A stretch of 64,000 nucleotides of DNA from JBBQYA01 sp031412335 (GTDB lineage: Bacteria; Bacteroidota; Bacteroidia; Sphingobacteriales; Sphingobacteriaceae): NCBI GenBank assembly GCA_031412335.1, contig JANOCT010000012.1, positions 109,448 through 173,447 on the forward strand. The letters are read 5' to 3'. Under the pieces are notes generated by a model, which saw only the letters and a program-made list of their open reading frames with translations, searched no databases and was not told the DNA's origin. Of the stretch, positions 51,797 to 61,270 are shown one piece after another (position 1 is the first letter of the stretch; every line of letters starts with the position of its first letter). The position numbers were made by a program, and so were the translations under genes.

Positions 51797-53797
51797 ATGG
51801 CTAATAATTTAATCAGCGAAACCAGTCCATATCTTTTGCAGCATGCACAGAATCCAGTTAATTGGTATGCATGGGGAAAGTCTGCACTTGATAAAGCAAA
51901 AGAAGAAAACAAGTTAATTTTAATTAGTATAGGGTATTCAGCTTGCCATTGGTGCCATGTAATGGAGCAGGAAAGTTTTGAAAATGAAGAGATTGCAAAA
52001 TTAATGAATGAGCGTTTTGTTTGTATTAAAATTGATCGGGAAGAGCGTCCAGATATTGATCAATTATACATGATCGCAGTGCAATTAATGACAGGGCATG
52101 GAGGTTGGCCACTTAATTGTTTTACACTGCCAGATCAGCGTCCAATATATGGAGGAACCTATTTTAACCCAATTGATTGGAAGAATTTGCTATTAAATCT
52201 TGCGGATTTTTATCAACAAAAACCTGATGAAGCAGAAAAATTTGCAGTAAAATTAGCGGAGGGAATGAAAGTAGATGAAATGCCATTCAAAATCAAGAGT
52301 GAAAAAAATATTAGTAAAGATGATATAGTAAAAATGTTTTCAAATTTGAAAACAAGATTTGATTATTTAGAAGGGGGATATATGCATGCGCCAAAATTTC
52401 CTTTGCCAAATAATTTTTTATTTACCTTGAGATATGCTCATTATTTTGATGATCCCGCTGCTGAAGCTATTACCAAAATCACTTTAGATAAAATGGCTTA
52501 TGGTGGAATTTTTGATCAAATAGGAGGTGGATTTGCCAGATATGCAGTTGATGATAAATGGTTAATTCCTCATTTTGAAAAGATGCTATATGACAATGCT
52601 CAATTAATAAGTTTATACTCAGAAGCGTATAAAAAATATGGCAATCCATTATATAAATCTATTGTTCATCAATGCATTAATTTTGTTTCAACTGAATTAA
52701 TGGATTTAAGTGGAGGTTTTTATTCAGCCTTAAATGCAGATAGCGAGGGGGTTGAGGGGAAATTTTATACATGGCAATACTCTGAATTTGCTGACTTTGA
52801 AAAGAGTGAAATAAAGTTTTTAGAAAATTATTTTAACGTTTCTAAAAACGGTAATTGGGAACATACTAATATTTTACATCGCGAAAATACAGACACAATT
52901 GTTGCTAAAAGCCTTAACATTTCAATTGACGATCTGAATAAAATACTTTTAAATATAAAATGTAAATTAATTTACATCAGAGAAAAAAGAGTAAAACCTT
53001 CATTAGATGATAAAATACTAACTGCATGGAATAGCTTGATGATTTCAGCATTATCTCAAGCTTTTAAAACGTTTAGCGTAATTGAGTTTAAAAATATGGC
53101 TGTTAAAAGTGCTGAATTCTTTTATAATAAATTGGCTAATTCAAACTCTTTGAGAAGGGATTATAAAGAAGGAAGTTCACTTATTCCAGCTTTTTCAGAT
53201 GATTATGCTTTTTTGATTCTTGCTTTTATAGATGTATATGAAATAAGCTACGATGAAAAATACATTTTAAAAGCAAACGAATTAATACAAATATTACTGA
53301 AGAATTTTTACAACCCCGATTCTGGCACTTTCTTTTTTACATCCATAGAGAGTGAAAAATTAATTATTAGAAAAGCAGAAATGACTGATAATGTAATTCC
53401 TGCTTCAAACTCTGCGATTGCTGAGTGCTTATATCGCTTGCATGAATTAATGTTAAATTCGGAATATAAATTAATAGCAGATCAATTAATTAATAATAGG
53501 ATTGATTTAATGAAAAAGCATCTTTCAGGGAACTCCAACTATGCTTTGCAAGCATTTAGATTTTCCTTTCCCCAATATCAAGTTGCAATTACTGGACCTG
53601 ATAGTTATGTATTAGCTGAGCAATTTAGTTCTAAATACTTACCTAACTGTTCGATTGCTGTTGTAAAAACCGAAAGTATGTTACCAATTTTTACAAATCG
53701 GATTACAAATGAAAATTTAATTTATGTATGTGAAAATAATTCATGCAATCTTCCTGTTAAAACATTAGAAGAGGCTATAAAATTAATAAATAGCTAA
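51797..53797 (+). CDS. Thioredoxin-domain protein of the SPATA20/YyaL (DUF255) family
   Basis: 666 residues from the ATG at 51797; a longer frame begins inside the terminator region and was rejected. The N-terminal thioredoxin-like domain (about 1-165) starts NNLISETSPYLLQHAQNPV and has the redox-like GYSACHWCHVMEQESF, with CxxC. After that comes an (alpha/alpha) barrel with MHAPKFPLPN, GGIFDQIGGGFARYAVD and LNADSEGVEGKFYTW, as in glycosidase-like folds. The function of the family is not known; reduction of disulfides or cofactor-linked sugar handling has been suggested. Its stop overlaps the opposing lipoprotein gene by four bases. Confidence 0.92.
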   Translation: MANNLISETSPYLLQHAQNPVNWYAWGKSALDKAKEENKLILISIGYSACHWCHVMEQESFENEEIAKLMNERFVCIKIDREERPDIDQLYMIAVQLMTGHGGWPLNCFTLPDQRPIYGGTYFNPIDWKNLLLNLADFYQQKPDEAEKFAVKLAEGMKVDEMPFKIKSEKNISKDDIVKMFSNLKTRFDYLEGGYMHAPKFPLPNNFLFTLRYAHYFDDPAAEAITKITLDKMAYGGIFDQIGGGFARYAVDDKWLIPHFEKMLYDNAQLISLYSEAYKKYGNPLYKSIVHQCINFVSTELMDLSGGFYSALNADSEGVEGKFYTWQYSEFADFEKSEIKFLENYFNVSKNGNWEHTNILHRENTDTIVAKSLNISIDDLNKILLNIKCKLIYIREKRVKPSLDDKILTAWNSLMISALSQAFKTFSVIEFKNMAVKSAEFFYNKLANSNSLRRDYKEGSSLIPAFSDDYAFLILAFIDVYEISYDEKYILKANELIQILLKNFYNPDSGTFFFTSIESEKLIIRKAEMTDNVIPASNSAIAECLYRLHELMLNSEYKLIADQLINNRIDLMKKHLSGNSNYALQAFRFSFPQYQVAITGPDSYVLAEQFSSKYLPNCSIAVVKTESMLPIFTNRITNENLIYVCENNSCNLPVKTLEEAIKLINS

Positions 53798-54336
53798 AGT
53801 AAAAAACTTGCCTTAATGTATAGTTTGCTATTTCCTAATAAAAATACTTTTTGATTTCTTTTAATAGAATAACCAGTTTCTATATTATAAATTAACTCTT
53901 CTTCTGATGAATATAAATTATTTTTAGTTGATTTATTAATTTGTATTTCAATTACATTATTTTTAATATTTTTTTTGATGCAGATGTTTTTAATTAATAA
54001 ATCATCCTCTAATGCAGTAAAGCGTACAATTGTTTCATTTCCTAATTGTTCATTTTCTATATGATACAACGATTTCCATGCTGGTTTATTGATATCACAT
54101 TCTTTAAAAATTTCTAATTCTTTATTCCAATCAATTTCCGAAATAATTTTTTGCTCAATTATCTCGTCATTTTTAATTATTTTATTAAGTGTTTTTTTTT
54201 GTTTAATTAATCTAACTGTTTCTTGATTAAAGAATTCAACCAAAGAAAAATAAGTATTTGTTTGTTTTTTGGTTTCATTATTACACGAAATTAAAAAGAA
54301 AATTAAGAAAAGAAATTTTGTAAAATTTATTTTCAT
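53794..54336 (-). CDS. Small lipoprotein of unknown function
   Basis: 180 residues. A lipobox FFLISC (Cys18) is followed by an Asn/Lys/Thr-rich start, then an Ile/Asn/Lys/Glu-rich domain with no motif that I can name. The pattern of VRFTALEDDLLIKNICIK and VIEIQINKST suggests a beta-rich domain. Its start shares one base with the gpmI stop (TAATG), so it is translated from the gpmI transcript, which is a curious partner for a metabolic gene. Confidence 0.75.
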   Translation of the reverse strand: MKINFTKFLFLIFFLISCNNETKKQTNTYFSLVEFFNQETVRLIKQKKTLNKIIKNDEIIEQKIISEIDWNKELEIFKECDINKPAWKSLYHIENEQLGNETIVRFTALEDDLLIKNICIKKNIKNNVIEIQINKSTKNNLYSSEEELIYNIETGYSIKRNQKVFLLGNSKLYIKASFLL

Positions 54337-55856
54337 TAATTAACTAATAAGGAATTTCCTGTCATTTCTTCTGGTTTGTTTATTCCCAAAAGTTGTAAAA
54401 TAGTTGGAGCAATATCTGCAAGTCTGCCGCTTTGTAATTTCTTATAATCTTTATCTATTATTATACAAGGAACTAGATTAGTTGTATGTGCAGTATTTGG
54501 AGTTCCATCTGCATTAATCATAAACTCGGCATTGCCATGATCTGCAATTACAATAAAAGAATACCCGTTTTTTAAACCTGTTTCAACAATTTTTTCAGCA
54601 CATGCGTCAACGGTTTCTACTGCGGTTTTCACTGCAGAAAAAACACCTGTATGCCCTACCATATCTGGATTGGCAAAATTAAGACATATAAAATCTGGTT
54701 GGGTGGTTTCAATTTCTTTTACACAAGCAGCACATAATGCTGAGGCGCTCATTTCGGGTTGTAAATCATACGTTGCAACTTTGGGCGAAGGAACAACAAT
54801 TCTACTTTCACCTTCAAATGGTATTTCTCTACCTCCTGAAAAAAAGAATGTTACATGCGGATACTTTTCTGTTTCAGCCATTCTCAATTGAGTACGTTGA
54901 TTATTTTGCAAAACTTCTCCTAATGTTTGGTTCAAATTATCTTTATGAAAGAGTACTTCAATATCCTTAAAAGTATCATCGTAATTTGTCATTGTTAAAT
55001 ATCGCAAAGGCAATTTATACATTCCGTGTTCTTTCATATCATTCTGTGTAAGAACTTCGGTAATCTCTCTTGCACGATCTGTTCTGAAATTGAAACAAAG
55101 TACTACATCATCTGCTTCTATTTTTGCTATTGCTTTCCCATGTTGGTCTGATACTATTATTGGTTTAATAAATTCATCCGTTATACCATCTTCATACGAT
55201 TGTAAAAGAGCTAAACGAGGATCTGAAACATGATTCCCGACCGCATTTACCAATGCATCATAAGCTAATTTAACGCGTTCCCATCTTTTGTCTCTGTCCA
55301 TAGCAAAATACCTACCTGTTACGCTTGCTACCGTACTCTGATAGTTTTTCACATGTTCCATCAATTCAGATAAATAATTAATTCCTCCTTTTGGATCTGT
55401 ATCCCGTCCATCTGTAAATGCATGAATAAATACTTTTGAACATACATTTTCTTCAAGTATGGTACATAAAGCTTTTAAATGTTCGATATGAGAATGAACT
55501 CCACCATCGGATAGTAATCCCATTAAGTGGATTTGTTTATCATTTTTTTTAGCATACGAAATTGCTTCTAAAAGCACTGGATTGTGATCAATTGTATGCT
55601 CTTTTATTGCTATATTAACTTTAACCAAATCCTGATATACTATGCGGCCAGCTCCTATATTTAAATGTCCAACTTCAGAATTTCCCATTTGCCCAACTGG
55701 TAAACCTACATCTTCTCCTGAAGTGATAAGAGTAGTTGAAGGAAATTCTTGTAACATTCTTTCAAAAAAAGGAGTTTTAGCCATGTAAATAGCGTTTTCT
55801 GTAAAAGTGCGTCCTATTCCCCAACCATCCAGAATTAATAAAGCAAGTTTTTTCAT
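54336..55856 (-). CDS. gpmI: 2,3-bisphosphoglycerate-independent phosphoglycerate mutase
   Basis: 506 residues, usual length. The alkaline-phosphatase-like metal site appears as LILDGWGIG, with the phospho-serine in GQMGNSEVGHLNIGAGR, DGGVHSHIEHL, FTDGRDTDP, and later NPDMVGHTG and IVIADHGNAE. It interconverts 3- and 2-phosphoglycerate, needs manganese, and does not need 2,3-bisphosphoglycerate. A -7-like box lies 12 bases upstream. A lipoprotein gene overlaps its stop. Confidence 0.96.
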   Translation of the reverse strand: MKKLALLILDGWGIGRTFTENAIYMAKTPFFERMLQEFPSTTLITSGEDVGLPVGQMGNSEVGHLNIGAGRIVYQDLVKVNIAIKEHTIDHNPVLLEAISYAKKNDKQIHLMGLLSDGGVHSHIEHLKALCTILEENVCSKVFIHAFTDGRDTDPKGGINYLSELMEHVKNYQSTVASVTGRYFAMDRDKRWERVKLAYDALVNAVGNHVSDPRLALLQSYEDGITDEFIKPIIVSDQHGKAIAKIEADDVVLCFNFRTDRAREITEVLTQNDMKEHGMYKLPLRYLTMTNYDDTFKDIEVLFHKDNLNQTLGEVLQNNQRTQLRMAETEKYPHVTFFFSGGREIPFEGESRIVVPSPKVATYDLQPEMSASALCAACVKEIETTQPDFICLNFANPDMVGHTGVFSAVKTAVETVDACAEKIVETGLKNGYSFIVIADHGNAEFMINADGTPNTAHTTNLVPCIIIDKDYKKLQSGRLADIAPTILQLLGINKPEEMTGNSLLVN

Positions 55857-55867
55857 ATATTTTCTCG

Positions 55868-55896
55868 CAAATATAGTTCAATCAAACATTTTCAAA
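55868..55896 (-). promoter_or_regulatory. Candidate promoter for gpmI
   Basis: On the minus strand TTTG (55896-55893) and TATATTTG (55875-55868) are separated by 17 bases, slightly less than the usual 19-21. The leader would be only about five bases. Confidence 0.45.
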
Positions 55897-56051
55897 CTGA
55901 TAAACCAGCTAAAATTTTAATCAATACAATTAATAGAAGTTATTAACAATCGAGCAAATCTTGTTACTAATTAAATTGCGGAGAATTAATTTGAATTAGT
56001 ATAATTACATCTTACTGGCACACTTTTAGAACATAGTGCATTTTTTAACTC

Positions 56052-56450
56052 ATGCGAAAAATAATTCTCTTATTTATTAGTTTTTTTTGTATTCAAGTTG
56101 CTGTAGCTCAGGATACTGTTTACGATGCTGTTGTTGCTTCTCTCAAATCAGGAGACTCAAAGCAATTATCAAATTATTTTACCAGCAATATGGAGCTTAC
56201 GATTTTAGATAATGAATCAGTTTACAGTAAAATACAGGCAGAATTGGTATTAAAAGACTTTTTTTCCAAATATCCTGTTACTTCTTATACGTTATTGCAT
56301 CGTGGAAAATCTCCTGAAGGTTCTGTTTTCTCAATTGGAAAACTAACCACCAATAAAGGAGTTTTTCGTACCTATTTTTATTTAAAGCAAATAAATGGAA
56401 AAACGTTGTTGAATGAACTCAGGTTTGAGAAAAACGATTCAGTCGAATAA
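56052..56450 (+). CDS. DUF4783 secreted protein
   Basis: 132 residues. Signal peptide (IILLFISFFCIQVAVAQ), then a domain of about 110 residues (YDAVVASLKSGDSKQLSNYF, KDFFSKYPVTSYTLLHRG) matching DUF4783, an NTF2/SnoaL-like fold. The function is unknown. It lies 49 bases before nadC on the same strand, an arrangement I recall from other Bacteroidota, so the two may be co-transcribed. Confidence 0.83.
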   Translation: MRKIILLFISFFCIQVAVAQDTVYDAVVASLKSGDSKQLSNYFTSNMELTILDNESVYSKIQAELVLKDFFSKYPVTSYTLLHRGKSPEGSVFSIGKLTTNKGVFRTYFYLKQINGKTLLNELRFEKNDSVE

Positions 56451-56499
56451 TTCTCCATAATAAAAAAATGTATGTTTGTTCAAATCCTAAGGAGCTTGA

Positions 56500-57351
56500 A
56501 TGAATATACCATCAAAATACCTAATCAATTTTATTAAATCAGCAATTGAAGAAGATGTAGGAGCAGGCGATTTTACCTCTTTGGCATGTATACCTGTTGA
56601 TGCAATTGGAAGTGCCAGATTATTATTTAAAGAAGATGGTATTTTGGCAGGAATTGATGTAGCCAAGGCTATTTTTTTTGAAATAGATCCCTTATTGAAA
56701 TTGGAAGTTTTTTTTTCAGATGGTCAAAAAATTAAAAGTGGTACCATCATTTTTAATGTTTTTGGTCATGTTCAATCAATATTAAAGGCAGAAAGATTAG
56801 TATTGAATTGTATGCAAAGAATGAGCGGAATTGCTACAGAAACGGCACGATTAACTGCTTTGATTTCTAATACTAATTGTAAACTACTTGACACAAGAAA
56901 AACCGTCCCAGGCATGAGACTTTTAGACAAACTTGCAATAAAAATTGGTGGAGGAACTAATCATAGAATTGGATTATTTGATGCAATTTTGATAAAGGAC
57001 AATCATGTAGATTATGCAGGAGGAATAAAAAATGCGATAAGCAGAAGTAAAGAATATTTACAAAAAAACAATCTTCAACTTCCTATTATTATTGAAACCA
57101 GAAACAGAAAAGAAATTGACGAAGTACTATTAATTGGAGGAATTGACCGAATTATGTTGGATAATTTTTCAGTTGAAGATTTAAAGAAAGCTGTAAAATT
57201 GGTTAATAAAGAGTTTATCACAGAAGCTTCGGGTGGTATTAATGAGAATAACTTAATTGAATATGCAGAAACTGGTGTTGATTTTATTTCCATGGGCTAC
57301 CTAACTCATACTGTCAAAAATCTTGATATTAGCCTGAAAGCAAATAAATAA
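56500..57351 (+). CDS. nadC: Nicotinate-nucleotide pyrophosphorylase (carboxylating)
   Basis: 283 residues. Motifs are EEDVGAGDFTSLA, RLVLNCMQRMSGIATET, LDTRKTVPGMRLLDKLA, IGGGTNHRIGLFDAILIKDN and EASGGINENN. The enzyme turns quinolinate and PRPP into nicotinate mononucleotide in NAD synthesis. A Shine-Dalgarno-like AAGGAG (56489-56494) stands five bases before the ATG, which is rare in this window and supports the start. plsY follows after 92 bases. Confidence 0.95.
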   Translation: MNIPSKYLINFIKSAIEEDVGAGDFTSLACIPVDAIGSARLLFKEDGILAGIDVAKAIFFEIDPLLKLEVFFSDGQKIKSGTIIFNVFGHVQSILKAERLVLNCMQRMSGIATETARLTALISNTNCKLLDTRKTVPGMRLLDKLAIKIGGGTNHRIGLFDAILIKDNHVDYAGGIKNAISRSKEYLQKNNLQLPIIIETRNRKEIDEVLLIGGIDRIMLDNFSVEDLKKAVKLVNKEFITEASGGINENNLIEYAETGVDFISMGYLTHTVKNLDISLKANK

Positions 57352-57382
57352 ACACAGAATTAGCATTTTTTGAAAATATAAA

Positions 57383-57390
57383 TACCTTTG
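57383..57390 (+). promoter_or_regulatory. Candidate -7 box for plsY
   Basis: TACCTTTG matches TAnnTTTG about 53 bases before the plsY ATG. No TTG lies 19-21 bases upstream, so this is weak. Confidence 0.3.
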
Positions 57391-57443
57391 AAAGCTATTC
57401 TAATTTGTAAAATAAAAAGCAAACAGAAAAATACAGAGCTTAA

Positions 57444-58100
57444 ATGATTTCAATTTATTCAATCAGTACGCTTCTTTTTGCTTACCTCCTCGGCTCTATT
57501 CCTACTGCCGTTTGGATCGGACGAGCATTTTATGGAATTGATGTGCGAGAATATGGAAGTGGAAATGCTGGTGCATCCAATACTTTTAGAATATTAGGTA
57601 AAAAAGCTGGAATACCAGTTATGCTAATTGATATACTTAAAGGTTGGACAGGTGCTAATCTGGTTTACGTAGTCGGCTTATCAATTACAGGAACCCCCAA
57701 TACAATTCAGTTTGCCAATTATACTTTAGCACTTGGAATAACTACTGTTCTTGGGCATATATTTCCAGTTTTTGCAGGTTTTAGAGGTGGAAAAGGAATA
57801 GCAACTCTATTCGGAATGATGCTTGCGGTAAACCCACTTGCAGCTTTGTATTGTGTAATAGCTTTTATTGTTGTTTTATTATTAACAAAATATGTTTCTC
57901 TCAGCTCAATGGTTACTGGATTTTTGTATCCGTTTTTGTTGGTATTTGTTTTTCGGGAATCTATAAAATCAGTTTTACTTTTCAGTATTGCGGTATGCAT
58001 TTTGGTATTAATTACGCACCAAAAAAATATTGAACGTTTGGTAAAAGGAAAGGAATCCAAAGCCAATCTTTTTGGTAAGAAAAAAGAAAAAACTGATTAA
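57444..58100 (+). CDS. plsY: Glycerol-3-phosphate acyltransferase PlsY
   Basis: 218 residues with about five membrane helices. The three PlsY motifs are present: GSIPTAVWIGRAFYGIDVRE, EYGSGNAGASNTFRILGKKAG in part (GSGNAGASNTFR), and LGHIFPVFAGFRGGKGIAT. It moves an acyl group from acyl-phosphate to glycerol-3-phosphate, the first step of phospholipid synthesis; the partner plsX is not in the window. The M48 protease gene starts one base after its stop. Confidence 0.95.
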   Translation: MISIYSISTLLFAYLLGSIPTAVWIGRAFYGIDVREYGSGNAGASNTFRILGKKAGIPVMLIDILKGWTGANLVYVVGLSITGTPNTIQFANYTLALGITTVLGHIFPVFAGFRGGKGIATLFGMMLAVNPLAALYCVIAFIVVLLLTKYVSLSSMVTGFLYPFLLVFVFRESIKSVLLFSIAVCILVLITHQKNIERLVKGKESKANLFGKKKEKTD

Positions 58101-58101
58101 T

Positions 58102-58905
58102 ATGAAACTTAAAAAGTCCATTTGTTTATTCATCATTATACTTATAAGTTTTTCTGCTTGCAAAAAAGTTCCCCTAACGGGTAGAAAACAACTTATTTTG
58201 CTTTCTGAGTCAGAAGTAAGAGGGATGGCATTAACCAGCTATAATGAGTTTTTGACAACGAATAAAGTAGTTTCTAATAGTACAGATGCTGAAAGAGTAA
58301 AAACGATTGGAAATAGAATAGCCATTGCAGTTGCCCAATATATGCAGCAAAAAGGGCTAAGTGAATCCATTGCTGGATATAAATGGGAATTTAACCTGGT
58401 TGAAGATAAAACGGTAAATGCTTGGTGCATGCCTGGCGGAAAAGTAGTTATTTATACCGGAATTCTTCCTGTTTGTAAAGATGATAACGGTCTTGCTGTT
58501 GTAATGGGGCACGAAATTGCACATGCTATTGCTCAACATAGCAACGAGCGAATGAGCCAGCAATATGTACAACAGTTTGGTGCGATGGGTGTTGATGTTG
58601 CCATGTCGCAAAAACCACAGCAAACACGAGAATTGGCCAATGTTGCTTTTGGTATTGGTTCAACTGTTTTAGGTACTTTACCTTTTTCGAGAACCCAAGA
58701 ATCAGAAGCTGATAGAATTGGATTAACATTTATGGCAATGGCTGGATACGATCCCAAAGCAGCTCCAGAATTTTGGAAGAGAATGTCGGCCCAAAGTGGA
58801 AAACAATCAGGTTCAGATTTCTTATCTACCCACCCAAGTGATGAAAAAAGAATTGCAAACATCCAAAAATATTTGCCAGAGGCATTAGTATTTTATAAAA
58901 AATAA
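58102..58905 (+). CDS. M48 family metalloprotease, lipoprotein
   Basis: 267 residues from the ATG at 58102; a longer frame starts within plsY and was rejected. The signal ends in LISFSAC (Cys20), giving a lipoprotein. VPLTGRKQLILLSESEV follows, as in LoiP/YcaL/BepA-like proteases. The zinc site is VVMGHEIAHAIAQHSNERM, with the third ligand in ESEADRIGLTFM. It likely degrades misfolded envelope proteins. It sits directly after plsY, so expression is probably linked to membrane synthesis. Confidence 0.92.
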   Translation: MKLKKSICLFIIILISFSACKKVPLTGRKQLILLSESEVRGMALTSYNEFLTTNKVVSNSTDAERVKTIGNRIAIAVAQYMQQKGLSESIAGYKWEFNLVEDKTVNAWCMPGGKVVIYTGILPVCKDDNGLAVVMGHEIAHAIAQHSNERMSQQYVQQFGAMGVDVAMSQKPQQTRELANVAFGIGSTVLGTLPFSRTQESEADRIGLTFMAMAGYDPKAAPEFWKRMSAQSGKQSGSDFLSTHPSDEKRIANIQKYLPEALVFYKK

Positions 58906-59124
58906 TATTTTTTTACTTTCAATTATTCTTAAATTATAAAATTACGATTCAACTTTTGATTGGTTCAGAAATCATTTTCACCAAATTTTTGACTCCATAA
59001 TAGATAAAAATAATATCTATGATGAATAGAACTTAAATTTGCCAAGGTTAAAATATGTTATTGAAGCCACTTTTTTTATAAAAAATCGTACTTTAGGTAT
59101 TTCTTTTAATTTTAATTTCAAATA

Positions 59125-61197
59125 ATGAATCGAATTTTAATCAATATTGTGCTGTTGATCACAATGTCTTTCAGCAGTTTAATTTCAAATGGACAATCGG
59201 TTATTCCATGTTCTACCGACGAAGAACATCAACGACTGCTTCGGGAAGATCCTCAATATGCAATTAATCAAAGGAATTTAGAGGAGTTTACTAAGCAGTT
59301 TATTGCAAATCGTAAACTTAATAAAACACAAAAGGCAAGCGTTGTTATTCCTATTGTATTCCACATTATCCATAATTATGGCACTGAAAATATTCCTGAT
59401 TCAAGAATTTTTGATCAGGTTGATATTATAAATAAAGATTTTCAACGACTAAATGCAGATACTAACCAAACCAATGCTATTTTTCAATCGGTAGCGGCAA
59501 ACCCTGATATTGAATTCAGACTAGCCAAAATTGATCCGTTTGGTAACTGTACTGATGGTATTGTTCGAGTGGTCTCACCATTAACTACTGAGGCAAACAA
59601 TAACGTAAAATCATTGAGCTATTGGCCAAATAATAAATATTTCAATGTTTGGGTTGTTCAAACAATAACTGGTGCACCAGCAGGCTCTGTAATTTTAGGT
59701 CGATCTCAATTTCCAGGAGGGTCTAATTTGACTGATGGTATTTTACTCCGATCAGAAGTTTGTGGGAACACACCAACGTTTAGCAATTTTGGAAGAACCT
59801 TAACTCATGAATTAGGGCATTCGTTTAATTTAAGACATATTTGGGGTGATGCAACTTGCGGAAATGATTTGGTTGGCGATACTCCAGGCCACACCGGCCC
59901 AAACGATGGGTGTCCAGCCAATTCAACTTCTAATTGTAATGGAGTAGTTTCTGTTGATATGGACGAAAATTATATGGACTACACAAATGGGTCTTGTCAA
60001 AACATGTTTTCCATAGGACAAGATGATCGTATTCAAGCAGTTGTTTATGGAACAACAAATGGCCGTAATAATTTATGGACATCTGCTAACCGAATTCTAA
60101 CAGGAACCAATGATGGTTTTACCGCAGCAATTTGTGCCCCTAATGCTGATTTTAAAATTGCTGATAGAGTTTGTGCTAATTCCCCAATTATTCCTATCAA
60201 TTATTCTTGGGGAGGAAAAGGCAGCTACAAATGGGTAGTTCCAAATGGCACTCCAAGTGTTGATACCAATAAAAATCCAAGTCTTGTATTTACTTCTGCT
60301 GGTTTATATCCAGTAAAACTTGTGGTTACTAACGTTTCTGGCTCCGATAGTATTACTCAGTTTATTCGGGTTCTTGATCAGGTTTCAAACATCCCAGCTC
60401 CATACAATGAGAATTTTGATATAACTGATTTCGAGCAAAAAGGTGGAGTAATTGAAAGTACAGATGCTAAAAGATGGGAACGAAGTTCAACTGTAGGTTT
60501 TTCAAACAATAGTTCATTTACGTTAAAAAATGCAACAGGAAATCCAGTAGGGTCTATTGATGCATTTGTATTACCCGGTATCAATTTGTCGAATGTAAAT
60601 ACAGGTTTCTTGAAATTCAAAAGAGCATTTGCGCAAAAAAGCAGTTCAAATACTGATGTATTTCGAGTATTATATTCATTAAATTGTGGCCAAACTTGGA
60701 TTCCTAAATACACCAAAAGCGGAGCAGCAGTAGCAACAACAACTAATTCGTCAAGTTCAACTTGGGCTCCAACCTTACCAACTCAATGGAAAAAAGACTC
60801 CATATCGTTGAGTAATATTTTGAGAAAAACCAATGGATTAATAAAATTTGAATTCGAAAATGGTGGTGGAAATAATATTTATGTTGATGACATTGAAATC
60901 GTAATTTCTTCTGTCGTGGGTATTTCTGATTTATTAGAAAACGGTGGTTTTGAAGTTTATCCTAATCCATCTAATGAAAAGGCATTTATTAATTTTTCAT
61001 TGTTAAAGTCAGAGTTTGTAACAATTAAACTTTATGATTTAATAGGGAAAGAAATACAAACCATAGAAAACAAACAATTAGGAGGAGGAGAGCATACTTA
61101 TTTTATTTCCAAAAAAGATTTGCCTAACGGTATTTATATGATTAAACTTATGGTTGGAAATGAAATTCAAACAAAAAAATTAGTTTTCAATAATTAA
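59125..61197 (+). CDS. Secreted M43-type zinc metalloprotease with T9SS type A sorting domain
   Basis: 690 residues. Signal peptide, a propeptide-like start, then a pappalysin-type catalytic domain with LTHELGHSFNLRHIWGD (three histidines and the catalytic glutamate), GDTPGHTGPNDGCP and the Met-turn region ENYMDYTNGSCQNMFS. A PKD-like domain lies at about 345-435 (ADFKIADRVCANSPIIPINYSW), then an Ig- or MAM-like domain, and finally the T9SS C-terminal signal (FEVYPNPSNEKAFINFSL, then GIYMIKLMVGNEIQTKKLVF). It would be exported by Sec and then the type IX system and act outside the cell. A strong terminator follows. Confidence 0.93.
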   Translation: MNRILINIVLLITMSFSSLISNGQSVIPCSTDEEHQRLLREDPQYAINQRNLEEFTKQFIANRKLNKTQKASVVIPIVFHIIHNYGTENIPDSRIFDQVDIINKDFQRLNADTNQTNAIFQSVAANPDIEFRLAKIDPFGNCTDGIVRVVSPLTTEANNNVKSLSYWPNNKYFNVWVVQTITGAPAGSVILGRSQFPGGSNLTDGILLRSEVCGNTPTFSNFGRTLTHELGHSFNLRHIWGDATCGNDLVGDTPGHTGPNDGCPANSTSNCNGVVSVDMDENYMDYTNGSCQNMFSIGQDDRIQAVVYGTTNGRNNLWTSANRILTGTNDGFTAAICAPNADFKIADRVCANSPIIPINYSWGGKGSYKWVVPNGTPSVDTNKNPSLVFTSAGLYPVKLVVTNVSGSDSITQFIRVLDQVSNIPAPYNENFDITDFEQKGGVIESTDAKRWERSSTVGFSNNSSFTLKNATGNPVGSIDAFVLPGINLSNVNTGFLKFKRAFAQKSSSNTDVFRVLYSLNCGQTWIPKYTKSGAAVATTTNSSSSTWAPTLPTQWKKDSISLSNILRKTNGLIKFEFENGGGNNIYVDDIEIVISSVVGISDLLENGGFEVYPNPSNEKAFINFSLLKSEFVTIKLYDLIGKEIQTIENKQLGGGEHTYFISKKDLPNGIYMIKLMVGNEIQTKKLVFNN

Positions 61198-61215
61198 TTA
61201 AAATATTATTATTTT

Positions 61216-61251
61216 TAAAAAGATTCTGCCCAAAGCAGGATCTTTTTTTTT
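61216..61251 (+). terminator. Intrinsic terminator after the M43 protease gene
   Basis: Stem AGATTCTGC / GCAGGATCT (one G-U pair) with a CCAAA loop and a run of T to 61251, starting 19 bases after the stop. Confidence 0.85.
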
Positions 61252-61270
61252 GCATCTTAAATTTTAACTT

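Noticed and set aside
56478..56487. GTTCAAATCC, like a tRNA T-loop
   Set aside because: No acceptor, D or anticodon stems could be built around it; it lies in the leader of nadC.
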